Assembly: GCF_021462225.1 (NCBI RefSeq) | Contig: NC_061795.1 | Span: forward strand, 744,001 to 808,000 | Reading direction: 5' to 3' | DNA: 64,000 nucleotides | From: Girardinichthys multiradiatus | Taxonomy: Eukaryota > Chordata > Actinopteri > Cyprinodontiformes > Goodeidae | In this document: one piece after another, positions 10,620 to 23,359 of the stretch | Numbering within the stretch: position 1 is the first letter of the stretch | Layout: each line of letters begins with the position of its first letter | Made by a program: the position numbers and the translations under genes | The notes under the pieces: generated by a model | What the model saw: the letters and a program-made list of their open reading frames with translations, nothing else | Told to the model about the DNA's origin: nothing | Database searches by the model: none

Positions 10620-10865
10620 TATACACCCTATTGGAAGGCTCATTGCAAATAGTCTTCTTGCAATAGAGACGTTGTGGGTTTGATTCCAGTTCTCCTCTGC
10701 CACAATGTGTGTGTGTGCTTGAGCAAGATACTTGACCCCAAGTTATCCACAGATCTGGGTATCTGTGTTTAAATGCTTGCTGTTGGGTGAACGTGGCTCT
10801 TGTGTAAAAGCCCTGAGTGGTTGGTAGAACTAGATAAGCTATACAAGCTCAGTTCATTCACTATA
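10620..10865 (+). repeat. SINE-like repeat with tRNA-like B box
   Basis: GTGGGTTTGATTCCAG near 10672 resembles a pol III B box. It is followed by CTTGAGCAAGATACTTGACC and a GAGTGGTTGGTAGAACTAGA block near 10815, text recognisable as a common short interspersed repeat of percomorph fish. No gene is present. Confidence 0.55.
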
Positions 10866-11239
10866 TTCATGTAAAATACGTTTACAGTGAAGATCAAGAT
10901 CAGTCTAGAATCAAGTTTGTATAAAACCATGTGGGCCCTGCCCCATACTACGAATATGAATGATTTATAAAGACGCTGGGAATATAGGGACACTCTCGTC
11001 TTCAGAGTTTTTGCTAAAATTGTTTACCTCAAAAAACAAATTGATGCAATCTAACAAAAATTTGAATTACTGTTTATTAAAAAACAATTAAATATTTACC
11101 CTTTAAATAGTTTTTCATTATTTTATTTGCAGGAAGAAAAGGACAATTGAACAGAATGTTGGAAACAAGGAACCGGTTTCCAAAAATGTCAGATTTCTGC
11201 AAATAAAGGCTTCGAGTAAAACAAGATCATACAAGTCAT

Positions 11240-11691
11240 TTAGGTTTTGTGGGCCTTTTATTTCACAATCCTTCCAAATGTACAAAAACAAAGACCAGTT
11301 ACGACAAGAAAAAAAAAAAGTTATCCCTGTGATAAAAAAAAAAAAAAAAGAACAGATGACTGGAAACTGGTATCAAACCAAAGTGCATCAGCCTGAGGTG
11401 TAGCAGACAGACCAGAGGAAATAGAAATTTCATTACTTCAAAAAGATGTCCCTCTTCCCTAAAAATTTCTCATTGTAGTAAAACGGCGGGCAGACCCTGA
11501 CCACCACCTCTCCACCTTCCACAGGATTCCAGAGCAGTAGAGGACCTAAGGAGTGGCCGGGTGTTTTTCACTTCGGCTTCAGAGCTTTTGGTAGTTCACT
11601 AAGACAGTGGAATATAATTTAGTTCTTTCTGTTCCCCGATTCTCCTCCTCCTGTTGTGATGTGGGGGGTGTTGAGTTTTTCTTTGGAGCCT
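11240..11691 (-). other. pdia3 3' UTR and poly(A) signal
   Basis: The sequence after the pdia3 stop codon runs through a purine-rich UTR to AATAAA on the minus strand (plus-strand TTTATT, 11257-11262). A-rich runs lie at 11310-11350. Confidence 0.6.
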
Positions 11692-14600
11692 TTATAGCTC
11701 TGACTTGTCATCCTTCTTTTTCTTTTTCTTGGCATCATTTGGCACAACTAAGGGGTTGGTGGCCTCTTTCTTCAGGTAAGAAATGAAGTCGCTCACCTCA
11801 CGACCTCCCTGCAGAGACAGCAGCAGCATATGACAATCAGCAGAGTGCAGGTATGAACTCCAGTAGCTGGCGAATACAGAAGTCCACAACTCACCTCATA
11901 TCTCTTTGGGCTCGTTTTGCGTCCAGCAGGGGAGAAGTAGATTGTGGGGAATCTGGGGGGACAGACAGACAAGTTAATAAGTAAATAAAAACTTGTTGAC
12001 GCACAAAGGAAGTCAGAGGGGAAAAAACAACAATACAGATACAAGACTTACCCACTAACTTCATATGGTGATGGCACATCATTAGCTGTGGCGTCCATTT
12101 TGGCAATAACAATGTTGGAATCATCGGCCAGCTGCAGAACAAGAGGTAACCAACCCATTAGGATCAGTTCAGGACAACTAGTCTGTTTTTAGCCCGGTCA
12201 AAATTAAACCAATTCTCCTTCAAAAAGGGAAGCAAAGGGCTCAGCTAAACAGGATCTGATGGATTATTTTTCTAAGAAAATGAAATGAAACTAATGTCCA
12301 CCTCCTAGTCTGTTCTGTAATATGACATTTGTTACATTGGGTGTATTTATTAAATAATTTCAATATTTTAAAATGAATCTGCTCAACAAGTTATTTGACA
12401 GAGAGCAAATATAAAATAATGTACGAAGGCAAACAAAATTGTTTCCCAATTACAATCAAGTGTGTAAAATGCTTAAAAGAATGAAATCACCAAAACTCCA
12501 CATTAACCACAATATTAAAAACTCAGGATCTCAGTAAAGCAGGAATATTTCAACTAAACAGCACCAAGTGTTAAATGTTGCTGGACCAGACATTTTTGTT
12601 TCACTGCATGCAGGAAGAAACGTGAGGAGTCCTTTGCCACTAGCTGGACGTTAGTGATCTTCAGAATGATCTGGTTGGTCTGTTTAACTTGCAATGTGTT
12701 GTAAATACCAGCCAAACGTTTCTACTTTCTTGAAAGCATCCATGAACTGAGAGAACTTCCCACAACCCTTCAAACTAAAAGCCTCAAGATAAAGTATTCT
12801 GCACCCGGAGCATAGGGGCTAAAAAAAAACAAATAAAAAGTTTAAGACGATAAAACTGCTTAAAGTAACATCCTTTTTACAAAAGTCTGGGTGCATTGTG
12901 GGTCTGGTCTGACATGTCGGTCTGTGACCTCATTTAACAAAAGGCCAGTTATCAAAGTTGTTAATAAAAAGCTCATAATACAGGTTGCATATTTTAACAT
13001 GTAATACTGATAATGTGATCAATTAGCTCTATATAATCATAGAAAAGTTTACATTGCTTCTTGCCTAGTTTAAAAACACATGCTTTATTTTTAGATTAGT
13101 TTGCCATCTGTTTAATGTTCAAGGCTGTTAAAATGTTTTCACTACAAAATATATAACTCAAAAATGTTTCGGCAGCTCTTTTTTGTAACCGCTATGTCAA
13201 ATAATAAAATGGTTTTCCTCGACTGTGACACAGCTGCAATGATTGTCGTCACCACTGCTGCACACACGATGCAACATGACTGCAGTCACGCTTGGTTACA
13301 AAGTTAGAACTGAGACGCTTTTCCAGAGCGTTGACTAAAAATCAAAAATGTTCATGAAATAAAGCAGTTTCAGGGTTTAAAACAAAAAATTGACTAGAAT
13401 ATTAAAAACTGCTGGTGTCTGACAATAATAATAAAATGTAGATGTTATAAAATCAAAAGCTGGATCCGTACCTTCTCTCCCAGCTCCTTGTATTTGGGCT
13501 CCAGGTTCTTGCAGTGACCGCACCAGGGGGCGTAGAACTCGATCAGAACGTCTTTGTCGTCATCGTTGACGATGGAGTCGAAGTTTTCAGCCACCACAAC
13601 CTGAAGACAATTAGACAATTTACTTCATCATCCTGGGAAACATCCGAACACTACGTTCAAACTTCAGTCCAAACCTGCAGAATATCTGGAGCAACTGCTT
13701 AACTGTTATATTTAGTGATGCACTGATATTAGACTAGAAGTTCTCCTCATCCTGTCAAAGAGGAAGTCCACAGAGCGTGGCTGGTGACCAGAAGCAGCAG
13801 ATGTTCACCCTGTAGGTTAATCTGTGTTTGGAAACTAAACCAGCAGTCTGTTCTTTTCCTGATCACTTTTATACTCCCACTGATATAAACTTCCTTCCAA
13901 CTGTTTTCACACCTAAAAAAAAGAGATATTTTAAACCCTTCCTGTCTTTAATTTATTTACAGTAAACTAAGAACCACAATGTTTCACAGTGTGGGTAATT
14001 GTGAGTTTTTGTATTCTTAATTAATTTGAAGAAATCAGAATCATTTACAACTTGCATTCACCGCCAGCTTTAAAGGAGCCATTACAGGAATCATCTCACC
14101 TTAACAGGTCCATCATTGTTTTCTGGGACTGGTTCTGATTTAAGATAGCGCTTTATCTTCCCATCGAAGTAGTCCTGCAGGAAACGCTCCAGAGCTTTTC
14201 CATCTCGGCTGCAGGTAAAAAAAAAAAAAAAGAATATATATATATAGTGATGTTAAAGGAGAGAAAACCCTGCAGATTAAATTTTACTTTATCATTTGTA
14301 CTTTCTTTTCAACACTAACATCCGTCTGCTGAAATCAAATTTGTTCAACTGATTAGGTTATAAACCCTAAAATTCAAAAGTAAAACATTAACTTGATGAC
14401 CGACGGCTCCAGCGTCTTACAGGTGGACTGATAAATATCCGTCAGGAGTTGGCAGACATTGAAGGTTTAAAGGTAAAACAGTAGATGAGCCAACCTCTAC
14501 GGTTCAGAGTTAACAGCACCTCAAATGTAGGAAATGAGACCAAAAAAGCTACGCTGCATCCATTCATCTAGACTTACGAGAACTCCTCTGTCATGATGTA

Positions 14601-17600
14601 TTTGTCTCCTTTGGCAGTGCGGATGGCCACGACCGGCAGCTCTCCTGAGCTGCTGTCCAGGCCGAAGTCAGACAGGTCGTGACTGAACTGGTTCTTATTG
14701 GCTACAGCAAAGTTCAGCTTCTTCCCCTGATCCAGAAAGCCTTTAGCCACCTTCATCACCCTGGATGAGATTCATTGAATTCATTATTTTATATAATTGT
14801 GTTCTCACTGAATAAAGTCTCTCAGTCACACTCAGTTAAAGCTGAGAAGGTCAGCTCCAGGAACGTTAGAAACACCCACCTGTTTCTCCAGTAGTTGGAG
14901 CCCTTGGGGTTTTTGTCGTAGTCGACATCATAATAAGCCACCAGCAGGTCTTTCCCCTTCAGCTGGTCTTTGTTGTCGTCCGTCAGATGGGGACAGATTC
15001 CAAAGCTGAGATGGAGAGAACATAAATGCACTTTTGTTTTGAGTTCAGTAAAATTCAAATAAAAAGGTTAGAGGCGTATGCTTTGATCCATGGTTAAGGT
15101 AACCGTATGTTGATTTTTGGCAGGATTTAAACTGCTACCTGCAGCCCATTGATTTGACCTTTTATGGTCAATGTTTGTTACATTTAATTGTTGAATTAAA
15201 ACAAAGTTCACACAGATGAGAGTTTAATGTGCCTCTCACAGAACTGGCAGAGACTAGCGAGAGCATCTATTCAATATAAATGAGGATGGCTGCATCTCAA
15301 CATGTGGGATCTGATATACTGTGCTACTAATGTCATCAGGTGACAGTTTGTGGGAACGTTTTGAACCACACAGACTTTTCTCTTACATCTTTGTAGATCA
15401 CTGGGGATGTCACAGATCCTGCTGTCTGAATTGCACAGCTAGTTTTACAGGTCGATGCCTAGAAAGTTTCACTTTTAAATACTTGAAGACACCAAATGAA
15501 TGGTTTCTCTTTCACAGGGAAATGCTTGCACTAAGCCTTTTACTGCCTCAAGTCATTACGTGCATCATATTTTACTAAACCAGTGAGTAGTTCGCTTTAG
15601 GGCCTTCAATTATTTTTGCAGGGAAAAACAATGCTTATAAATCCGTCTCCCTATTGCAGCAAATGACACAGATACGCACTCTTTAAGGAAGTGACCCATC
15701 TTTTGTGTCCAAAAGGGGACCAAGTTAGAGTACTGCAGTCAGGGTGTGGATTGGTAACACTCACATGTTGTCCTGGATAAATTTCTTGATCTTGCTGCTG
15801 GTGAATTTGTCCTCGCTGAATTTGACAGAGTTGTCTTCGAACTTGTTGTCGAGACGCGGTGGACGGAACAGGACAACTCCACTGCAGTCAGAGAGGACAT
15901 ATCCTAGTCATCTTGCTGCATCAGCTGCAGTGCTGTTATGTTGTGTCAGCTATCATTTTTATCCAAAGAGAAAAGTCAAACTAAAATATAGCATACTTTT
16001 ATCCTTCCTTATGTGTATAAGATTACTTTTAAATGAGGTGAATTCTAATGTATGGACCACATGCAGAAGAAGTACTCACTCTCCACCACGGCTGCTGAGG
16101 AGAGCCTCAGAGTTGGTGTGGGCAAAACGATAGTCATCCCTCAAGGCGCTGGCAGCCTTCAGGAACTCCACCTGCTCTGTGCTCTTGTCATCAGCAAAGA
16201 AACCTGAGGGGAAACATCTCGTTCAGATAACCTTTAACATCACTGCAAACCTGGTTGATTAAGGTTTGTGATGAATCTGAAAATGTTGGACACTTAGTTA
16301 CATAATCAGGAACCAGACTGGCAAGAGGAAATGTAACTCACCAATAACACTGGCATCTTGATCTGCTGTGAACTTTTCAAAGTCTTCAGTAGTCTTGAGC
16401 TCCACTGAAGCTGGGCCTGCCTGCTTCTTCAGAAAACTGACAATCCCATCTTTAAAGGGCAAAAGAAAACCAAGATTACCCTAAGAGTCCATAGAAAGCA
16501 TAAAAACGTGCCTTTATACACATGTTCTGAATCATATGCCTCTTCAACTTTCACATTGTCATTTTAGAACTACAAACTAGGCAGGATTTTATTGGAATTT
16601 GATGTGATAGACCAAGACAAAGTGGTGCAGAACTGAAATGAAAAAGATGACATTTTAAATTGGTTTGGCAAAAACCAGCAGCCACAGAGGCAGTTTCTTC
16701 ACCAGGCCCTGATGAACACCGTGCAGACTGAGTAATCAGATACTCTGCTGTGAAATTAAATAAGCATATCTGCTCCATCACAACCTGCCTTCCTCTCTTG
16801 TTCTGCTTCCTGTGTATCCCAACAGCATTTCCTGCAACAGTGAAGGGATGTCACTCTTTAAATATACAGAAAACATGCCCCTAGTATTTCACATGACTGG
16901 CTCTGACCCGGTACCAAAAGGCAGTCAACAACTTTGTCAAGTTTTTTTTATGACAATCTGTGCAAACTGAAGACCAAAGAGTTGTACTGCGGGGTCAGAG
17001 ATAAAGATACCAGGCCATCCCTCTTTCAGCCACTCAGCATCCAGGGCCTCCAGGTGATAATTTATTTGAAATACCTTGGGACAGAAATTAACATCCAGCT
17101 GTCTTTTAATGAGCACAGACTCCGTTTTTATAAAAGCACAACATCTCCACCTGCTGAGAAAATAGATCTTTTAAGCTCAAGGACATTTTAACATTGGTTT
17201 ATAAAGTACTCGTTGCTTTCAACATGTTGGTACAACTTTCTCACTGTGAAACATAATCTAATGATCCCGATCTACAAACCAAACCAGCAAAATAATTGGC
17301 TCACCTCAGACCTCCCTTTCCAAACTGCACAACCGCTATGACCATGAAGGCCACCCTGATCACAGAAGATCCTTCTCATCCCCTCCATCACCCACTCCAG
17401 CTGCTTCATAAAAACCAGTACTGGAAAGCACACAACTAGCCGCGGTCTTGTCAACATATGCCTACATCTGATTTGGGAGCCTATTCAATGCTTCTCTGCG
17501 TAATGCTCTCCTTGCTCAGCCTGTCAGTTTAGGAGCAAGGCTACGTCTTGGTAGGTTTGTAGTTTTACCATTCTTGTATCGAAATGCAATGTCCAGATGA

Positions 17601-19701
17601 TTGAGTGAAACATCAAATGTCTAAAAGGTTGGGATGCTGTTTTATAACCTAACGATGCTTTTAATGTCTTCCAGGTTATTCCAGGACCTGTCCGTTGTGT
17701 TTCTTGGTCTTGATGATACTGTTTTTTCCCCACCAATGTTCTCTAACAAACCCGAGGCCTTCCCAAGACAGCTGGATCTAGGCAGGGATTTTAATTACAC
17801 AGGGGAACCTTTCAGTAACTAGACAACAGGAACTGGTTGCACTGTATTTGATTTAGGGGTATCAGAATACAGGGGGCTGAATACTAGTGGGGATTTCTCA
17901 TTTTTATTTTTAGAAACAGTAGAGACCCATGTATCCCTTGGCTTCTACTTCACAATTATGCGCTACTTTTTGATTGTCTATCACATAATATCCCAATAAA
18001 ATACATAGGAAAAAATATGTTAAATACCTGCAGTTCTGGGACCATCATAGGGACCAGATTCTTCTCCATCCCTGAAGATCTTCAGGGTTGGATAGCCACT
18101 GACACCATATTTGCTGCATGTGTTGCTGTTGGCTGTGCAGTCGACCTGCACAGGAGCACAACAGTTAGAAGTGCAAGAGACACTATAGATTAGAAAGTTA
18201 GACAAACTGTATTACACAGTACCTTGACAAGAGAAACGGTGCCTTTTAGTCGTGTGGCTGCTGCCTCGTACTCGGGCGCAAGCCGTTTACAATGACCACA
18301 CCTGAAGGACAAAGAGGATATGGACAACTCAAACAGGAGAACAATTTACACAAGGGATTTAAGGCAGGGAAGAAGCTTAAGGAAAATATCTACTCATCTT
18401 ACTCTAAGAAATGTTTTACTTCTGCAAAGCACATTTTTAGAATAGAAAATTATCTATTGATGTTGCATTCGCTCTGCAAATACAAAAAGAGGTTTCTTCG
18501 CAAAGCTGTAAATACTCCTATCTGATAAACTAAAGCTCTTGATTAATATTATCTACCATTTTTTTTTTTACTAATGTACATGATTCCAACATTGAAAATC
18601 ATACAAAATATATACATCGATATAAAATTCTCTTTTTCATCTACAAGTAGGAAGTTAAAGAGTCCAGATTTTTTCTAGATGTGAACAGTTGAGATTATTG
18701 CCACAAGTATCAGCACTCAGATATTGAGTTAATCAACTGCAACGGGTTTCTTGGTGCCCAACCTAAACTTATGTTTCAAAAGATGTAGAAAATATATATT
18801 ATAGTAGATTAGGACACAAGTCAATATAAAGAAGGGGCTGCAATGACAGCAAATAAAGCCAAACAGGATATTTTCAAATCAATGTGTAGCTCATATTGAG
18901 GTAGGAAAAACATATCTTTTGAATTCAGTCCACAGGAAAATATGCACAGATTCAGGCTTAAACTCTTGTCATATTTTTTTTTATTGTTTTTACATTAAAA
19001 CTTTTTTAATGGGACGTTTCAGCCCATTTTAATTTATTTGCTCAGGTTTGGAACCACATATAACACGTCAAATATGCTGTTGACCAATCAGAGGTGGACA
19101 CCAAAACTTCAACAGCCAATCGTAGCGTTACAACTATGACGTGGCACGACCCCTAACTTCCTTATAGCCTTATTTTCTTGTATTAAAAATATTTACAGCA
19201 CCTGAAATAGACGATAATGAGTATTTTTGCTACATTTTAACAGGTGCTGAGCTCATGAAGCTGTAAACGTTTCAGTCATTTAAAATCCCGCAGTTAGTAC
19301 AGCTGTAGGCTTCCACCGCTAGCTAACATTTGGTCTGCAGCCAAAAAGCAGGACTTAACAGCCCCGGATACAATAAACACTAATTAATTATTTCAAATAA
19401 ACTAAATAAAAGGCTCATACAGTGAATACATTTTCTAAAATACCCACTTTTGCAGAGTGGAAACTATTTTACCGCGAGGCGACAGCGTCTTTTCATTCAT
19501 ATTTTTTCTAAGCTTGCTAACCAACGGCACCATTGCGATACTCGGAATGAAACCTACAGAAACTCACCAAGGAGCAAAGAACTCGACGAGAGCGAGTTCA
19601 TGGTGTCCAATACTACTTTCGAAATCATCATCTGTGTATTCCAGCACATCACTGGCCCGGCTGAGCCCGGCGAGAGCGGCCAAAAATAACAGCCTCAACA
19701 T
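11692..19701 (-). CDS. pdia3: Protein disulfide-isomerase A3 (ERp57)
   Basis: ER-lumen thiol oxidoreductase that works with calnexin/calreticulin to form and isomerise disulfides in glycoproteins; also part of the MHC class I loading complex. Coding exons (high to low): 19701-19568, 18301-18223, 18145-18028, 16449-16342, 16203-16080, 15881-15765, 15005-14880, 14760-14578, 14208-14100, 13600-13472, 12131-12052, 11952-11895 and 11808-11692. They sum to 1482 bases, 493 aa (human about 505), and all junctions keep frame. Layout is signal peptide [12 protein letters not shown], then thioredoxin folds a, b, b', a'. The a-domain CGHC is cut by intron 1 ([10 protein letters not shown]); the a' CGHC is in exon 10 ([15 protein letters not shown]). 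The C-terminus is a Lys-rich stretch ending in KSEL, a variant of the KDEL retrieval signal. The promoter has CCAAT boxes and an ER-stress-like element. Confidence 0.97.
12132..13471 (-). other. pdia3 intron 10
   Basis: AT-rich intron of 1.3 kb; I recognise no transposon or RNA gene. Confidence 0.6.
15006..15764 (-). other. pdia3 intron 6
   Basis: No recognised repeat. A plus-strand 85-codon ORF at 15321-15578 has no familiar protein features. Confidence 0.5.
16560..18012. mobile_element. Tc1-type terminal repeats enclosing LINE debris, pdia3 intron 3
   Basis: The left piece (about 16580-16650, GATGTGATAGACCAAGACAA) and the right piece (about 17947-18010, CTATCACATAATATCCCAAT) are inverted copies of the terminal repeat seen in other fish Tc1 elements, such as the relic at 2440-3640. 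Between them lies a decayed LINE rather than a transposase. Either the LINE landed in an old Tc1 copy, or two separate Tc1 ends flank it. Confidence 0.5.
16660..17480 (+). mobile_element. Decayed Rex1/CR1-like LINE fragments
   Basis: Around 16965-17130 the plus strand encodes FQPLSIQG and [15 protein letters not shown], the RT C-terminal block of a Rex1/CR1-like LINE. Near 16672 the text for KPAATE and VSS matches the end of the RT at 690-740 of this window. Stops and frameshifts are frequent. Confidence 0.55.
18302..19567 (-). other. pdia3 intron 1
   Basis: AT-rich; no recognised transposon. A CCAAT motif lies near 19083 on the plus strand; I see no further regulatory evidence. Confidence 0.5.
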
Positions 19702-19916
19702 GGCACACCGAGAAAGGCTAAACGTCTCTTCGCCTCAGTGACACAAAAACGTCAGGTTGCAGATGTGAGCCGTGGCTGCCCCGTCTTCAGCTCTCCAAAA
19801 AGCCGCAGGAAACTCTGATAAGGCAGAGGCTGAGAGGACTGATAGAGAAAGAGAAAGAGGACGGAAGAATCGGTGAAGACGCTCACAAGCAGCAGGGCCT
19901 TGTCTCGTAATCATAG

Positions 19917-19935
19917 TGTGGCAGCCTCTCATTGG
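19917..19935 (-). promoter_or_regulatory. ER stress element-like site, pdia3 promoter
   Basis: On the minus strand CCAAT (19935-19931), nine bases, then CCACA (19921-19917). The ERSE consensus is CCAAT-N9-CCACG, so spacing is exact and one base differs. It lies about 215 bases upstream of the ATG. ERSE sites bind NF-Y plus ATF6/XBP1 and drive ER chaperones in the unfolded protein response. Further CCAAT boxes (plus strand) lie near 19966 and 20010. Confidence 0.5.
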
Positions 19936-20265
19936 TCTAATCATCGCATCGCTCAGCTCTGATTAACCAATGAGGCATCAGAAATTAAACCGTTGAGGCA
20001 TTTGGACCAATCAGGAGCCGAGAAGCAAAGCGCAGTTTTCCACACGCGGAAATGAAAATGTTAACGCTGGACAGCATTGATTATATATAAAGTGCACAAA
20101 AGATAAATGTTTCCCTGACATCTGACAAATATTGTGTTTTCTTAACGATCTACTTCTATCTGCTCAACTCTAGGGCCAGTTCAACACTATGGTAAATCTT
20201 AAGTTTGTGTTGAAAATTGAGTTTCAGGGAGAATACTTGCGAGACGACCCAGTTTATAAAATCGC

Positions 20266-20430
20266 ACTGCAGTGCCTTGCAAAGGTATTCACACTCCTTG
20301 AACTTTTTCACATTTTATCTGATTGCAAAGCACAATTACATTTGTTTTACTAGGATTTTATGTAATAGTCCAACACAATACAGTTAATGGAAAAGTAGTG
20401 ATGCTTTACACATTTTTATGATAAATAAAA
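20266..20430 (+). mobile_element. Tc1 terminal-repeat fragment
   Basis: GCAGTGCCTTGCAAAGGTAT at about 20269, followed by TTTATGTAATAGTCCAACAC, is the start of a common fish Tc1 family. No transposase follows, so it is a solo end or a short non-autonomous copy. Confidence 0.6.
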
Positions 20431-20501
20431 AAATCTGAGATCAGTGGCATGCATTTCTGTTCCGCCCCTTTTAATTTCTTAAATCTCTAAATGAAATTCA
20501 G

Positions 20502-20726
20502 ACTAGAGGTCTTCAACTTCAGACTTAGAGAGCTAATATGCTGCAGATTTTAGATGCATCCCTTCTCCAACATACCTGAATCAAATGAATGGCTCGTTAC
20601 CAGGCCTTTGCAAACCTTGGCATGTTGAAGAGGTCATTGATAATTTGATTCAGCTGTGTCGGAGCACGGACCTATCTAAAAGTTGCAGGGCAGTAGCTCT
20701 AGAAGACTGGAGTTAGAGGCCCCTGG
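20502..20726. mobile_element. hAT-type MITE
   Basis: The left end (TAGAGGTCTTCAACTTCAG) and right end (CTGGAGTTAGAGGCCCCTGG) are imperfect inverted repeats of about 18 bases around a 190-base core with CTGAATCAAATGAATGGCTC. This matches a short non-autonomous DNA transposon frequent in fish genomes. The hAT assignment is from end similarity only. Confidence 0.5.
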
Positions 20727-22185
20727 TAACCAGATGCCTTCAGAACCAACCTGTGCAAAGCTGGTAGAGACATACCCCGAAAGACTTGCTGTAATTGTAG
20801 GCAGCAAAATGTGGTTCTACAAAGTACTGACTCAGGAGTCTAAATAGAAGACAATCCTCAGATTTTTTACATGTTCCACATCTTTAAAACTTCTTCTTTC
20901 ACTGCAAAACACCTCCATAACCCTTCGGGGAAAAAAATCATTATTATTATCAAGTTGATAAAAAAAACTAATAAATAAAATGTCTGTCTCATGGTTATGG
21001 GAGCAGGATTTTATTTCTGTATAGAACAAATAAAAATCTCAAGTTTTTACAGAGAGAATAAATACAATGTTTTAAATGGAACATTTTTTTATTTATGGAC
21101 TCGGGGAAAAAAACTAACCAGTTTAGGATCTGGGAAAAAATGACATTGTACCATTGGTGTCATGTTGTGGAAGTTTAGTATAAATATGGCATAAAGGTAC
21201 ACCTTCTAAACTAAGCAATTTAATTACTTTTATTTAAAACTGTGTTCATTTCTGATTGACATAATATGTAGCCATTATGGAGGGCATGTGAAATACCCTG
21301 TTGTTGACCCCTCGTCTAGTGCTTCAAACCTAAGTTGAACCTCAGTCTGGCTGTCAAAGCAGGTCCCTGCAGCCTCTGTGCCATGAAGGTGTTGTGGAAA
21401 AACCAAAGCCACTGGAATTATGTGTACTAGAGTCATTATTGATAAGTCATTTTTTTGTTGTTTTTAGAAATAAATGGTTGTTGGGTACATTGTTTGCTGT
21501 TCTTTCCAATGGTCTGACCTTTTCTGAGCACGGACCTTTGAATCTTGACTGAACTAAATAAACAGGAGAGTTACCAAATGACATTAGTTCTCTTTTCATG
21601 GTTTTTTAACAGCCTGATGAAAGGGGCAACCTTCTTTTATTCATAACACACCTAGATCAAGCAGTTAAAAAAAAAAAAAAAAAAGGTACAACTTCTGTTC
21701 ATTTTAAAGTTATTCTTAAGTTATCAGGGCAATGTAAACACAAATAAGTACATACAAATGCTGTCCTTAGAGGTTATTAAATGTTACAGCCTTAGATAAC
21801 CAACACATGATGATGCTGCACATTATTCGACAAAAACTAAGACAAAATACAGAAACAATGAGTAAAAAAACAAAATTCAATGATCTTTGAACAACCACTC
21901 AGCAGCAGTAAGATGTAGCAGTTGTCTTCTGACTGACCTGAAACCCTCCAGTCTGGTGCTATTTTGACCCGTTATTTGTTTTTCATTTTAACAGTTCTGC
22001 TCCAGTTCTTCAAGGTTTACATTCAGTAATTTACTAAAAGCTGTCTTGAATTGGTCTGAGGTCTCGACACTGACTGGTCCACTGAAACACTTAGTCAATC
22101 TGTTGTAGGCTTACTGCTATATTCAAGATTGGCATTCTGTTGCATGGCCCAATTAGGGCCAAACTTTAGCCATTAGGCTAATGGC
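20727..22185. other. Intergenic, no recognised gene
   Basis: AT-rich, with a poly(A) run at 21667-21684. Only short ORFs without familiar features. Confidence 0.5.
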
Positions 22186-22189
22186 CTCA

Positions 22190-22500
22190 GAAAACTCCTT
22201 TCAGAAAGTGAAACTCATAAATTATGTAGATTAATTACCCATACAGTGAAATATGTGCAATATTTCAAGCCTTTATTTCTTGTCATTTTGATGACTATGG
22301 CTTACAGATAATAAAAACCCGATAATGCATTGCCTCAGAAAATCAGAACATTACATAAGATCAATAAAAAAATAGTATTTTAAACAGAAATATCAGGCTT
22401 CTGAAAAGTATTTTTATTTCTATGTACTCAATTCTAGGTTGGACCTCTTCTTTCATGAATTACTGCATCAGTGCAGTGAGCGTGTGTCAGGTGTCTCTCA
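22190..22500 (-). mobile_element. Tc1-like relic (family C), truncated
   Basis: TTTCAAGCCTTTATTTCTTG near 22264 and CATGAATTACTGCATCAGTG near 22456 match the terminal repeat and the antisense 3' end of a transposase. Other copies of this family lie at 42985-44205 and 57892-58410. Confidence 0.6.
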
Positions 22501-23359
22501 TCTTCCTTTTGACCAAACTCTAGTTTCTCTGTGGAGGTTCAGGTTCATCAAGATAATAAACAATGGATTTTACATTTTACAATGAACCTTGTGTTCTAAA
22601 TTTTTACCTCTTGGATATGCGGAGGCAGTATTGAGCCGTGCTCTATTTATGTAAGATGCATAAAGTGAAATAAAGTCATTGTTATTTAGAATAAACTAAC
22701 TAAATCCAGCTGAATCCACAAATCTGTTATTAAGTGCGTATGTTGTGAATGACTCTCAATAGAAAGCAGTTTTAGAGACATTCAAGTAAAACCTAATCTG
22801 GCATTATTTGCTCTGCTGTCTGAATGAAACAGCTTTCGATTTGTAAACTCGGCAATTATACAGGCAGCCAGCAGGTGGCGCTCTCTGCCAGTAACTCAGC
22901 TTCAGTCTTCAGTATAAAAGTATCTTATTCCTCTCAGTCTCTGCTGATTAAATATTTAGTTTCTTTTTACTCGAACATAGGTTTTATTCTAGTTATAAAC
23001 TGTAGGCCTAACAATTATACAAATAAATCTGTTATCATTATTAGTGAAGTCCTTTATTTCATTTATCTGAATTTATATTTAGTTTCTTTGGAAACTGAAC
23101 TAAAATAATGTTTTTTATTTTGGCTGGGACAAGTAACAATATTCACTGCAAGACCATTAGAAGACAAGACACAGGAGTCTCATTCAAACAAACATAGATG
23201 ACACGCTTTGCTAAAAGGTTACTGACTAATATTGTAATCATGTATCTCTAAGAAACAAATTCATGTAAATACATGTTTGACAAATGTTTAAAAGAACATA
23301 ATTGAACATTTTAGTGTGCACCTAAATGCTTCAGCACAATAAAGAGATTTTAAAACCAG
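22501..23359. other. Intergenic, no recognised feature
   Basis: A 94-codon plus-strand ORF at 22824-23108 has low-complexity composition and no recognisable domain; I do not call it a gene. Confidence 0.45.

Noticed and set aside
10660..10690. tRNA-like B box
   Set aside because: Only a B-box-like stretch in a SINE-type repeat; no cloverleaf can be drawn, so it is not a tRNA gene.
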